Shown piece after piece: positions 52,784-61,294 of a stretch of 64,000 nucleotides of DNA. The position numbers were made by a program, and so were the translations under genes. Every line of letters begins with the position of its first letter. Within the stretch, counting starts at the first letter, position 1. The notes beneath the pieces were generated by a model. It was not told the origin of the DNA, made no database searches, and saw nothing but the letters and a program-made list of their open reading frames with translations. The stretch lies in NCBI RefSeq assembly GCF_014199535.1, contig NZ_JACHNV010000007.1, forward strand, positions 62,001 through 126,000, read 5' to 3'. This DNA comes from Hymenobacter latericoloratus. Lineage in GTDB: Bacteria; Bacteroidota; Bacteroidia; Cytophagales; Hymenobacteraceae.

Positions 52784-53044
52784 CTAGCTGCTTTCGGCGG
52801 TAATATCCTGCACGGCAAATCCGGCGGCCTGCAGGGCCTGCTGCATGGTTTCGCGGCCGGGGTCCTGGGCCGAGGCTACGGCAACTTCCGCCTCGCCGGA
52901 CTCAATGCGGTCAACCAGCAGGCCCAGGCCCATCAGCACCTGGCGGACCTGCCCAATGCTGTCGGCGTCGGTGAGGGAAGGTATCTGCAGGCGGTAGCGC
53001 AGCAGTTGGGTGGGGTTATTGTCGGGGGGTGGGGTATGGGTCAT
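52784..53044 (-). CDS. Small HMA-like protein without the metal-binding cysteines
   Basis: 86 residues from ATG 53044. The pattern LLRYRLQIPSLTDADSIGQVRQVLMGLGLLVDRIES-GEAEVAVAS and ETMQQALQAAGFAVQDI follows the beta-alpha-beta-beta-alpha-beta layout of heavy-metal-associated domains, but the CxxC pair is absent, so copper transfer is unlikely. Such variants occur widely in Bacteroidota with unknown role. It is divergent from the M61 peptidase gene. Confidence 0.65.
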   Translation of the reverse strand: MTHTPPPDNNPTQLLRYRLQIPSLTDADSIGQVRQVLMGLGLLVDRIESGEAEVAVASAQDPGRETMQQALQAAGFAVQDITAESS

Positions 53045-53233
53045 GGGGAAAGGGGGCTAAAAAGGAGGACTCCGGCCGGAGCATACCGGGGTGTACTGAA
53101 TTAGGCCGGCGAGGTTATGTTGAGCCGGGCTACCCCGGTAGTTTACGGCAAACCGTTAGCTTCGGGCAGCCGACGCAACTGTGGCCCCGGCCGCGCGTCT
53201 GTAGCCCACTTTCACCCCTTGTTTCCGTATCAG

Positions 53234-55033
53234 ATGACTTCCTTTTTCCGTCCGGCTGCCGTGGCCGCCCTGCTGGCCCTGGCCGCGCCCGTGCTGGCCA
53301 AAGCCCCCCGCGAGCTGACCTATACCGTGAGCATGGACCCGGCCGTCAACAGCAACGCCTTTCAGGTGAAGCTGCAGCTGCCCAAACTCAAGAAAGAACA
53401 AGCCGTTTACCAGTTTGCCGCCACTGCGCCCGGCACCTACCAGGTCATGGACATGGGCCGCTTCGTGAGCAACTTTCAGGCTTTCGACGACAAAGGCAAG
53501 CCCCTGGAAAGCAAGCAGATCGGCACCAACCAGTGGCAGCTCAGCCAGCCCGAGAAAACCCGCGAAATCCGCTACACCATTGCCGAAACATGGGATACGC
53601 CCGTTAAGGAGCACACCATTTACCGCATGTGCGGCTCCTCGCTGGAAACCGACCACGCCCTGCTTAACGGCCAAACCCTGCTGGGCTACCCCCAGGGCAT
53701 GCAGGACAAGCCTCTGCGCCTGAAGCTGGAGTACCCCAGCGGCTGGAAAGCCGGCTCGGTGCTCCAGGCCGATAAGGACGGCTACTACCACCTCCAGGAC
53801 TACGACCACGCCGTGGACTCGCCCATTCTGCTGGGCCGCCTCACGGAGGCCAGCACCAAGCTCGGCAACGCCGACGTGGCCCTGTATTGCTACTCGGCTA
53901 CCGATAAGGTACAGGCCGAGCCCCTGCTGGGCTACATGCAGAAAATGCTCAGTGCCGCTCAGAGCTTCTTCGGCGGGCAACTGCTCGTGAACCGCTACGC
54001 TTTCCTGTATCACTTCGCCGACCGCTCGGCCGGGGCCTGGGAGCACTCTTACAGCTCGGAGTACGTGCTGACTGAGCAGGAGCTCACGCCCGAGTCGGCG
54101 CAGGGGGTAGTGGACATAGCGGCCCACGAGTTTTTCCACGTCATGACCCCGCTCAACATCCACTCCGAGGTAATTGAGCACTTCAACTTCGTGCAGCCCA
54201 CCGGCTCCGAGCACCTGTGGCTGTACGAAGGCACCACCGAGTGGGCCTCGCACATGATGCAGCTGCGCGGCGGCCTCGTGCCCCTGGATGACTACCTGAG
54301 CATGCTCCACGACAAGGTGCAGTACGACCGCACCCGCACCGATACCACCTACAGCCTCAGCCGCCTGGGCCTGAACTCCTTCAGCGACGAGGGGCAGCGC
54401 CAGTACGGCAACATCTACCAGCGCGGGGCCCTCACGGCTGGTTTGCTGGATTTGCGCCTGCTGGAGCTGAGCGGGGGCAAACGCGGCCTGCGCGACGTGC
54501 TGCTGGAGCTGGCCAAGCAGTACGGTCCCAACAAGCCCATCAGCGAGAAAAACTTCTTCCAGGACTTCACCAAGATGACGTATCCTGAAATCGGGGACTT
54601 TTTCCAGCGCTACGTACAGAACGCCGAGCCCCTGCCCCTGCAGGAGTACTATAGCAAAATTGGGGTGCGCTACGAGCCCATCGTGCACACCGGCAAGCAG
54701 GTGGCTACCATGGGCCCCGTGGGCCTGGCCCCGCGCGAAACCAGCGTGTACTTCACCCGGGTAGGCGGGCCGCTGCAGGCCGCCGGTGTGCAGGTAGGCG
54801 ACCAGCTGGTGGCTGTAGATGGCGTGCGCAACGACTTCACGGCCCTGCGCCGGGTAGGCAGCCGCCAGCCCGGCTCCGAGCTGCCTCTCACCATCAGCCG
54901 CAACGGTCAGGAGCAGACGGTACGCGTGAAGCTGGGCAGCACCGAGGACGTGAAGCGCTACATCTTCACGCAGGACCCCGCCGCCACGCCCGCCCAGCTG
55001 GCCCTGCGCCAGGTGTGGCTGAAGAATCTGTAA
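53234..55033 (+). CDS. M61 family metallopeptidase with PDZ domain
   Basis: 599 residues from ATG 53234 (the frame upstream to 53117 is not protein-like). Signal peptide MTSFFRPAAVAALLALAAPVLA. An N-terminal beta domain is followed by the catalytic domain with the zinc site AAHEFFHVMTPLNIHSEVIEHFNF (HExxH at about 298-302) and the third ligand Glu in LWLYEGTTEW, and a C-terminal PDZ domain (about 480-570; VGPVGLAPRETSVYFTRVGG, AAGVQVGDQLVAVDGV). M61 enzymes are glycyl aminopeptidases; an exported peptide-trimming role is inferred. Confidence 0.93.
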   Translation: MTSFFRPAAVAALLALAAPVLAKAPRELTYTVSMDPAVNSNAFQVKLQLPKLKKEQAVYQFAATAPGTYQVMDMGRFVSNFQAFDDKGKPLESKQIGTNQWQLSQPEKTREIRYTIAETWDTPVKEHTIYRMCGSSLETDHALLNGQTLLGYPQGMQDKPLRLKLEYPSGWKAGSVLQADKDGYYHLQDYDHAVDSPILLGRLTEASTKLGNADVALYCYSATDKVQAEPLLGYMQKMLSAAQSFFGGQLLVNRYAFLYHFADRSAGAWEHSYSSEYVLTEQELTPESAQGVVDIAAHEFFHVMTPLNIHSEVIEHFNFVQPTGSEHLWLYEGTTEWASHMMQLRGGLVPLDDYLSMLHDKVQYDRTRTDTTYSLSRLGLNSFSDEGQRQYGNIYQRGALTAGLLDLRLLELSGGKRGLRDVLLELAKQYGPNKPISEKNFFQDFTKMTYPEIGDFFQRYVQNAEPLPLQEYYSKIGVRYEPIVHTGKQVATMGPVGLAPRETSVYFTRVGGPLQAAGVQVGDQLVAVDGVRNDFTALRRVGSRQPGSELPLTISRNGQEQTVRVKLGSTEDVKRYIFTQDPAATPAQLALRQVWLKNL

Positions 55034-55052
55034 GCCCGAAAGCGGCTTACCC

Positions 55053-55096
55053 CACAACAAAGCCCTGGCAACACGCGTTGCCAGGGCTTTGTTGTG
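55053..55096. terminator. Perfect 20-bp hairpin after the M61 gene
   Basis: CACAACAAAGCCCTGGCAAC, 4-base loop, GTTGCCAGGGCTTTGTTGTG, between the M61 gene and the convergent small gene. Confidence 0.85.
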
Positions 55097-55112
55097 AGTC
55101 CGGGTCGAATAA

Positions 55113-55451
55113 TCAGGCCCGGCGGGCGGCGCGGGCCCCCAGGGCCAGGCCTACCAGCTGGCCGTGCGACGCTGGGGCGGCCGGCTGGGTCTGCACAACA
55201 GGGGTAGAATCGGTGATGTTGCCGGCCGCGTCGCAGTAGCACACCATGTACTCCACTACACTGCCAGTGGAGGGTATAGCACGGTCGAGGTGGGGGCTGC
55301 AGGCGTTGTGGGCAATGCACTTCCAGGTTTGGTTGGCCTGGCGGCGGTACACGTAAGCAAAGCGGCCGGACAAGCGCGCGAAATCAAGCCGACAGCCGGC
55401 GGGCACCAGGTGTAACTGTAAATCGGTGGTAGTAGCGGTCGGGGTGTTCAT
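55113..55451 (-). CDS. Small protein of an unrecognised family, paralogue 2
   Basis: 112 residues from ATG 55451. It aligns with the protein at 39923-40228: DLQLHLVPAGCRLDF, FAYVYRRQ, TWKCIAHNACSPHLD, VEYMVCYCDAAGN. It has more Cys residues (six) and a basic tail (LGARAARRA). No signal peptide. The shared upstream element (55516-55574) shows that gene and control region were duplicated together. Confidence 0.72.
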   Translation of the reverse strand: MNTPTATTTDLQLHLVPAGCRLDFARLSGRFAYVYRRQANQTWKCIAHNACSPHLDRAIPSTGSVVEYMVCYCDAAGNITDSTPVVQTQPAAPASHGQLVGLALGARAARRA

Positions 55452-55515
55452 GATTTGAAAGAACTAAGATTTTATTGGGTTATTCTGGTTGAAAGATAGA
55501 CAAATCACGGCCAGC

Positions 55516-55574
55516 TTTAGCTCCCGGATTTCTACGTATTTGCCCGTGGGAAAACCCGTAATTTAACTGCCGCC
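55516..55574 (-). promoter_or_regulatory. Conserved upstream element of paralogue 2
   Basis: TTTAGCTCCCGGATTTCTAC, then GTATTTGCCCGTGGGAAAAC, CCGTAATTTAACTGCCGCC: the same blocks as 40300-40372. The stretch TTTCTACGTAT is also found at 15155-15165, ahead of the ferritin-like pair. The remaining part of 55575-55790 shows no gene. Confidence 0.55.
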
Positions 55575-55790
55575 ATCCAGGGCAGTGGATGCAACAGGTT
55601 AGTATAATACACTTAACCCTGTTTGCGGCGGGCAGGGAAGCGCACGCAGTGGGCAAGGCCGGGCTGGGCGGCCCGGCGGCTGTCAGTAGAGGGCGGAAAG
55701 TTGCGCCAGGCTTGGCGGACGGTGCCAGGGGAAAACGTGTTGAGGCCTTTACAGCCTGTAGGGCTTGCCGGCCGCGCAGTTGAGGGTGCG

Positions 55791-56639
55791 TTAGTGGGCG
55801 TGCAGCGTGAGCACCGGCGGGGCGGCATGCAGGGCCACATTCTCTGAGATGCTGCCCTGCAGTAAATGCCCGATGCCGGTGCGGCCGTGGGTGAGCATCA
55901 CCACCAGATCGGCGTGGGCCTGCTCCGCAAAGCGCGGAATGCCGGTGCTGGCGTTAGGCGCGTCGAACACGTCCGGCTCGTAGTGGGTGGGCTGGTGGCG
56001 GTCGGCGAAGCGGTGAATGCGCATCGTGGCCGCCGCGCGCTGGCCGGCATCAGGCACTACGTCCAGCAGGTGCAGCAGGGCCTCCGGGAATATTTCCTGT
56101 ACCTGGCGCAGGCTGCGGACGGCCAGATCGGCTTCGGAAGAAAAGTCCGACGCGAAAACAATGTGGCGCACCTCGAAGTGGGGGGTAGGGTGCTTTACCG
56201 TCAGCACCGGGCAGGGTGCGCGGCGCACCATGTGCTCGGTGCGCGAACCGCTGAAAAACTGCTCCCAGGAGCTGTGCTCTTTGGCTCCCATCACCACCAA
56301 ATCAATCTGGCGCTCGGCAATGGTTTCCAGCATAGCTTCCTCAAAGTCGGCGGTGTGCACCACGTCGCGGACCAGCACGCCGGGGGCCGTGCGGGCGGCT
56401 TCAGCTATCAGCTCGTGCATGCGGTGCTTTACTACCTGCAGCAGCTTCAGGGTGTACACATTGTTAAGTCCTCCGCCCCCGGCCAGGCCGCCGGTGGTGG
56501 CAAACCGGGCCGTTTCGGGCAGGTCCACCACGTGCAGCAGGCTGAGGTTGCCCCCGGTGCGCTGGGCCATTTGGAGGGCCACCTCAAAGGCGTGATGGGC
56601 CGTGGGTGAAAAATCCGTGGGTACCAATATATTCTTCAT
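55791..56639 (-). CDS. Universal stress protein, two UspA domains
   Basis: 282 residues from ATG 56639 (MKNILVPTDFSPTAHHAFEVAL). Two tandem Usp domains (about 1-150 and 152-282). The first shows VMGAKEHSSWEQFFSGSRTEHMVRRAPCPVLTV, and the second has VVMLTHGRTGIGHLLQGSISENVALHAAPPVLTL, the ATP-binding pattern G-2x-G-9x-G(S/T). Two-domain Usps are common in Bacteroidota and act in general stress survival. It is monocistronic; an AT-rich stretch of about 100 bases upstream presumably holds its promoter. Confidence 0.92.
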   Translation of the reverse strand: MKNILVPTDFSPTAHHAFEVALQMAQRTGGNLSLLHVVDLPETARFATTGGLAGGGGLNNVYTLKLLQVVKHRMHELIAEAARTAPGVLVRDVVHTADFEEAMLETIAERQIDLVVMGAKEHSSWEQFFSGSRTEHMVRRAPCPVLTVKHPTPHFEVRHIVFASDFSSEADLAVRSLRQVQEIFPEALLHLLDVVPDAGQRAAATMRIHRFADRHQPTHYEPDVFDAPNASTGIPRFAEQAHADLVVMLTHGRTGIGHLLQGSISENVALHAAPPVLTLHAH

Positions 56640-56781
56640 GACACAGAAAAATGATGGTGGAAGAAACCCCGGCAGCACCTAGCTAGCGTTGGTTTTTTTA
56701 TTGCATAATGTAGATAAATAATTGTGTAATCACAAAGAGAGGCGCGACAAACCAGGGTCTTGTTCTACTGGCTTCGGCGCC

Positions 56782-57525
56782 CTACGGCTGGCCCAGCGCG
56801 TAGCGGATTCCGCCCAGCAGATGCCGCACGAACAGGGGCTCAGTGTAGCTTTCCGCAGTGTGGCCCCCAGCCGTGTAAAAGGCCCGGCCCCCGTCGTAGG
56901 AGTGGTACCAGGCGATGGGGTGGGTGGGGCCGTTGGTGCCGCCGGAGTAGGTGGTTTCATCCAGGGTAGCCAGAATGGTCAGGCCCGGCCGGATGCTCTT
57001 GAAGTTGTACCACTCGTCGGTGCGGGACCAAGTGGCCGGTAGAAAGTCGGTGGCCGGGTGCTGCTTATCAACGACGCGCACGGTTGCAGTTTGAACAGCG
57101 GGGTGGCTACTGAAATAGGCGCCCACCAGCCCGTTGTACCAGGGCCAGTCGTACTCCGTATCGGTAGCCGCGTGCACCCCCACAAAGCCCTTACCCGCCC
57201 GGATGTACTGCTCGAAAGCCGTCTGCTGGACCGGGTTGAGCACATCCTGGGTGGTATTCAGAAACACCACGGCCCCGTAAGGTTGCAGCTGCTCCGGGGT
57301 GAAGCGAGCGGCGGCGTTGGTAGTGTCAACTGCAAAGCCGTGCTCCGCGCCGAGCTGCTGAATGGCGCGCAGCCCCGCCGGAATCGACTCGTGCCGGAAT
57401 CCAGCCGTCTTGTAGAAAACCAGCAGGGCGTGTTTGGCCGGCTTAGGAGGGGTAGGCGGATTGGAGCCGGTGCAGCCCAGCAGCAGGGTAGTTAGAAGGC
57501 CGGTAGGAAGCCAGGGAGTAAGCAT
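56782..57525 (-). CDS. ThuA-like lipoprotein
   Basis: 247 residues from ATG 57525. Signal peptide with lipobox LLLGC (Cys at about 18). The ThuA-like domain has HALLVFYKTAGFRHESIPAGLRAIQQLG (about 33-60), GAVVFLNTTQDVLN, GKGFVGVHAATDTEYDWPWYNGLVGAYFSSHP and HPIAWYHSYDGGRAFYTAGGHTAESY. It is a class I glutamine-amidotransferase-like fold without the catalytic Cys; exported members often occur in sugar and trehalose use. Here it stands alone between a stress protein and a peptidase. Confidence 0.9.
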   Translation of the reverse strand: MLTPWLPTGLLTTLLLGCTGSNPPTPPKPAKHALLVFYKTAGFRHESIPAGLRAIQQLGAEHGFAVDTTNAAARFTPEQLQPYGAVVFLNTTQDVLNPVQQTAFEQYIRAGKGFVGVHAATDTEYDWPWYNGLVGAYFSSHPAVQTATVRVVDKQHPATDFLPATWSRTDEWYNFKSIRPGLTILATLDETTYSGGTNGPTHPIAWYHSYDGGRAFYTAGGHTAESYTEPLFVRHLLGGIRYALGQP

Positions 57526-57651
57526 AAACGAGGGATGTAGGGTATGCAAGTAACGGTTGCTTTTCCCGGCGTCCCAGGTGGCATTGCCTGGGTTTGGGCA
57601 GCTAGCAGGAGTAGGCGGCGGCTTTTACCGACCCAGTGGTGCGGCACCGGC

Positions 57652-59157
57652 TTAGCGCTCCAGCTTGAAGTCGGGGTCCACGGTAACGCGCTGCGGGGCG
57701 GCCGATACGGCCCAGCCAGTGGCGTACATCCAGCGCGTCATGCGGGTGAGCTTGGCCACGTCGATGCGCGAAGCCTCGTCGCGGGGGGTGTGGTAATCGG
57801 GGTGGAGCAGAGTCGTGAAGAAGATGGCCGGGATGCCCGCGCGGGCGTAGGGCAGGTGGTCCGAGCGGAAGTACCATCCCTCGGGGTGCCTGGCCTCGTC
57901 CCAAGAGGTATCGAGGTTGAATTTGGTGTGGTCCTGGTTGGCTTTCAGGGCCATGTCAACTAGGGCTTTGGAGTTGCGGTGGGGCGGGATGGAGCCCAGC
58001 AAAGCGGCCGAATCAGGAGCATTGCGGCCCATCATGTCGCCATTGAGCACGGCCACGATGGAGGCCTTGTTTACTGTGGGGTGCTCGGCGTACCAGCGGG
58101 AGCCCAGCAGACCGCGCTCCTCGGCCCCGTGCCACACAAACAGGGCTGAGCGCGCCCCCGGCCGCTGCTTCCAGGCCCGACCAATAGCCAGCAGGGCCAC
58201 GCTTACCGTCGCGTTATCATCGGCCCCGTTCCAGATGGAGTCGCCGGCTACGGGCGTCCCGATGCCGTCGTGGTCGTGGTGGCCGCTGAATAGTACGTGC
58301 TCGGCGCGGCGGGCCGGGTCGGTGCCGGGGGCGCGGGCTACCACGTTCATGGAAGGGTAGAGGTAGTCGTTGGCAGCTAGCTCGGCCTGCAGGCGAGCCC
58401 CCTTGGCCCGCAGCTGGGTGGCCACGGCCTGGCGCACCAGCAGAACCGGCACGGAGGAGGCAGGCAAAGGCATGGAAGGCAACAGGTAGAGGCCATCTTC
58501 ATAGCGGTGGCCTACAAACTCCAGGCTGGGCTCGGCGGTAGCATCGGCAGTCAGCACAATGCCGGCCACTCCGCGGCTGCGTAAGGCGGCGCTCTGCTGC
58601 CCAATGCCGGCCAGGGTGTAGCGCATGGCCCAAAGGCTCATCTTGGGAGCCGGGAGGGGGGTAGGCGCCTGCAGGGGCATGGCTACAATTTTGCCTCGCA
58701 GGTCGCGGCGCACCGTGTCGGCCAGGGAGTTGAGCCACACTACCGGCCCATCCAGGCGGGCATTGAGCGGCGAGGTTACCCAGGCATCTTTCCAAAGGGC
58801 CAGGGGTTTGCCGCCGATGGTAAGGCGGGTAGAAGCGGCCACCGTTACGCGGCGCAGCGGGTAAAACTGAAAGTAGGTGCCATCGTCGCCGGCCGGTTCC
58901 AGGCCGGCTTCGCGGGCCCGCTCGGCTACCCACACGGCGGCGCGCAGCTCATCGGGAGTGCCGGCGCGGCGGCCCCGAAAGTTGTCATCGGCCAGGGCGA
59001 ACAGGTCGCGCTTCACTTCATCTTCCCGAATAGCACTCAGCAGGGGCTCGCCGGGAGCTTTGGCCGCGGTGGAAGAGGTAGGGCCAGGCGTGCGGGTGCA
59101 GGCTGATAACAGGATGGTGGCCAGGATCAGGCTCGTCAGGAGAGTAGCAAAACGCAT
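57652..59157 (-). CDS. M28 family metallopeptidase, lipoprotein
   Basis: 501 residues from ATG 59157. Lipoprotein signal (MRFATLLTSLILATILLSAC, Cys20). A PA-like insert domain (about 120-260) precedes the zinc peptidase domain: HVLFSGHHDHDGIG, WNGADDNATVSVALL, WHGAEERGLLGSRWYAEHP and YFRSDHLPYARAGIPAIFF carry the two-zinc ligands. M28 enzymes are aminopeptidases or carboxypeptidases acting outside the cytoplasm. The end is TVDPDFKLER. Probably used for peptide scavenging along with the M61 enzyme. Confidence 0.93.
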   Translation of the reverse strand: MRFATLLTSLILATILLSACTRTPGPTSSTAAKAPGEPLLSAIREDEVKRDLFALADDNFRGRRAGTPDELRAAVWVAERAREAGLEPAGDDGTYFQFYPLRRVTVAASTRLTIGGKPLALWKDAWVTSPLNARLDGPVVWLNSLADTVRRDLRGKIVAMPLQAPTPLPAPKMSLWAMRYTLAGIGQQSAALRSRGVAGIVLTADATAEPSLEFVGHRYEDGLYLLPSMPLPASSVPVLLVRQAVATQLRAKGARLQAELAANDYLYPSMNVVARAPGTDPARRAEHVLFSGHHDHDGIGTPVAGDSIWNGADDNATVSVALLAIGRAWKQRPGARSALFVWHGAEERGLLGSRWYAEHPTVNKASIVAVLNGDMMGRNAPDSAALLGSIPPHRNSKALVDMALKANQDHTKFNLDTSWDEARHPEGWYFRSDHLPYARAGIPAIFFTTLLHPDYHTPRDEASRIDVAKLTRMTRWMYATGWAVSAAPQRVTVDPDFKLER

Positions 59158-59241
59158 AGGCAGAGGAGAGAGTAGGGTAAGGCTTTGGAAGTCAGGAGGG
59201 GCTTAGGTCCTTAAGGTAGGTATTTCAAGTTATGAGCTATG

Positions 59242-59380
59242 AATTAGAACTAGAGCTAGTTCCCCTCCTTGGATAAGGAGGGGCCAGGGGTGGTTGACCA
59301 GAGCGTTGAACAAATACTAGCTCTAGTTTTTCAACCACCCCCAACCCCTCCTCATCTGAGGAGGGGAGTTAGTTCTAATT
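59242..59380. repeat. Nested palindromic repeat, family 3
   Basis: Outer arms AATTAGAACTA (59242-59252) and TAGTTCTAATT (59370-59380); GGGGTGGTTGA (59287-59297) with TCAACCACCCC (59331-59341); and two inner hairpins of CCCCTCCT type (59262-59283 and 59345-59366). The CCCCTCC-AAGGAGGGG-GGTGGTT pattern is a common dispersed repeat in bacteria. The rest of 59158-59472 shows no gene. Confidence 0.75.
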
Positions 59381-59472
59381 CTAGCTTTAGCCACATATTC
59401 CGCAACCTGAATTAGGCAGGGGTGCCTACCAAATCCCGCGAAATACGCGGCATGCGTTTGAAGTTATACTGG

Positions 59473-60903
59473 TTATTCGCCGCCGTATTTGCTTTTGCCG
59501 CCGCCACCGGCATCCATGCGTACAATGCGGGGGCGGAAGGAGCCGAGCACGTCCACGAGGTCCTGCTGGTGGGCCATTACCTGGTGAATGTCCTTGTAAG
59601 CCTGGGGTGCTTCGTCGAGGCCGCCCCCGATGAGTTCGATGCCCTGGTCGCGCAGGAGGCGGCGCAGTTCTCCCTCGCTTACCTGTTGCTTGGCCTGAGT
59701 ACGCGAGAGGCGCCGCCCCGCCCCGTGGGAAGCCGACTGAATAGAGTCCTGCTCGCCGCGGCCGCGCACAATGAAACCAGGAGCCGTCATGGAGCCCGGA
59801 ATTACGCCCAGCACGCCCTGGCCGGCCGGGGTAGCGCCCTTGCGGTGCACAATGGCCTCGCGCCCGTCGGGCAGGGTTTCCTTCCAGGCAAAGTTGTGGT
59901 GGTTCTCCACTTTGGCCAGGGGCTTTTCGCCGAGGGCCAGGCTGAGGCGGCGGTGAATGTCGCGGTGGCAGGCCGAGGCGTAGTCGCCGGCCAGGTTCAT
60001 GGCCCGCCAGTACTCCTGGCCTTCCTGGCTGTCGAGGTCGAGCCAGGCCAGGTAACGCGCCTCGGGTGGCAGGGGGCACTTCTGCATGGCTACTTTGGTG
60101 TAGTGCTGGGCAATGGCCGCACCCAGCCCCCGGGAGCCGGAGTGGGAAAGCAGGCCCAGGTATTGGCCAATGGGCACGCCCAGCTCGTTGTCTTCGGTGG
60201 TAATATCCACAATGCCCCACTCCACGAAGTGGTTGCCGGAGCCCGAGGAGCCAAGCTGGTTGATGGCCGCTTCCCGCTTGCCCTTCACCACCGGAATTTC
60301 CCGGAACTCGGGCCGGTCCAGAATGGGGTCGTCGGCGGGATTCTTAAACACTTCCTTAGCCCCAAAGCGGGTGTGGTTGTGCAGTAGCTTTTTCAATTCC
60401 TGGGTGCGCTGATCGAGGTAGCGCGGGGGCAGCTCAAACACCGAAAGGGCCATGCGGCAGCCAATATCCATGCCCACCCCGTAGGGAATCACGGCATTAT
60501 CTACGGCCAACACCCCGCCAATGGGCAGCCCGTAGCCCTGGTGAGCATCGGGCATGAGGGCCCCGTCCAGGGTTACCGGGAGCTTCATAGCGGTGTCCAT
60601 CTGCTTGCGGGCGCCATCCTCAATAAAGGCCTCGCCGTAGCGGCGGTAGTCCTTGATTTCGAGGCTCAGGGTTACGTCGCGGCTGGGGTCGGGCACGAAT
60701 TCCTTGGCCAGCTCGCGCCACAGCGAGTCGCGGAGGTAGGCGTAGGGGTCTTCCTTTATTTTCTGAAGCAGAGCCAGGGCGCTGCCTTTGTCCATCTTCT
60801 TGAGTTGGCGGTCTTCCAGAATATCCAGGGCCAGGGTAGTGGCGCGGCCTTCGGGGTAGCCAATCTTGCGCAGGTCGTTGCCGCGCAGCTTTTGCGTTGC
60901 CAT
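59473..60903 (-). CDS. rtcB: RtcB family RNA ligase
   Basis: 476 residues from ATG 60903. Metal and active-site motifs of RtcB are present: DAHQGYGLPIGGVLA (about 119-133), VGMDIGCRM with the metal-binding Cys (about 150), GSSGSGNHFVEW, LSHSGSRGLG, HHNFAW, and SHGAGRRLSR with the guanylylated His (about 395). RtcB joins 2,3-cyclic-phosphate or 3-phosphate RNA ends to 5-OH ends with GTP and manganese, as in tRNA splicing or repair of cleaved RNA. Neither archease nor rtcA is adjacent. Bacterial RtcB is mostly linked to RNA repair under stress. Confidence 0.96.
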   Translation of the reverse strand: MATQKLRGNDLRKIGYPEGRATTLALDILEDRQLKKMDKGSALALLQKIKEDPYAYLRDSLWRELAKEFVPDPSRDVTLSLEIKDYRRYGEAFIEDGARKQMDTAMKLPVTLDGALMPDAHQGYGLPIGGVLAVDNAVIPYGVGMDIGCRMALSVFELPPRYLDQRTQELKKLLHNHTRFGAKEVFKNPADDPILDRPEFREIPVVKGKREAAINQLGSSGSGNHFVEWGIVDITTEDNELGVPIGQYLGLLSHSGSRGLGAAIAQHYTKVAMQKCPLPPEARYLAWLDLDSQEGQEYWRAMNLAGDYASACHRDIHRRLSLALGEKPLAKVENHHNFAWKETLPDGREAIVHRKGATPAGQGVLGVIPGSMTAPGFIVRGRGEQDSIQSASHGAGRRLSRTQAKQQVSEGELRRLLRDQGIELIGGGLDEAPQAYKDIHQVMAHQQDLVDVLGSFRPRIVRMDAGGGGKSKYGGE

Positions 60904-61294
60904 AGTCAGGGAGGGGTAGGGTGGTAAGAGGGTTGTAGCGTGATTTCGGGGTAGGGGTTATGGCCGAGCTTTGTTTCAGCTGCCCCGGTCCGACGCTACA
61001 TGTGCCCGCTTGATTGCCGTTCATGCCTCTAGAGCAGCATCCGCCTACTCCCTTTGTTTGCCTGAACCCAGCCGGACATACGCCAGCATAAAACCGACCG
61101 GGTGGATGCCTCCGGCGTTACACCGGGGTCGGAAGCGCAGGCTTCAGTACAGGTGCTGAGGCCCAACTCATAGGCCGCTGCTACGGTTTAGCTGGCGGGT
61201 TTGCTGAACCCGACGGTGGAAACTTGTGGGTTAGTTTCGCGTTTTCGATGTCATGGCTGTCGGCACTTGCCGACACTACCAGCTTCTTCTTCCT
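60904..61294. other. Intergenic region between divergent rtcB and selO
   Basis: About 390 bases with no convincing gene. A distant dyad TGTAGCG (60934-60940) / CGCTACA (60994-61000) is present. TAgtTTcG at 61232-61239 resembles a -7 element for selO, but its spacing to the nearest TTTG is too long (28). Confidence 0.4.

Noticed and set aside
53156..55060. A 634-codon minus-strand frame antisense to the M61 peptidase
   Set aside because: Same reason: the plus strand has signal peptide, HExxH and PDZ motifs; the antisense product shows only low-complexity Val/Gly/His/Gln sequence.
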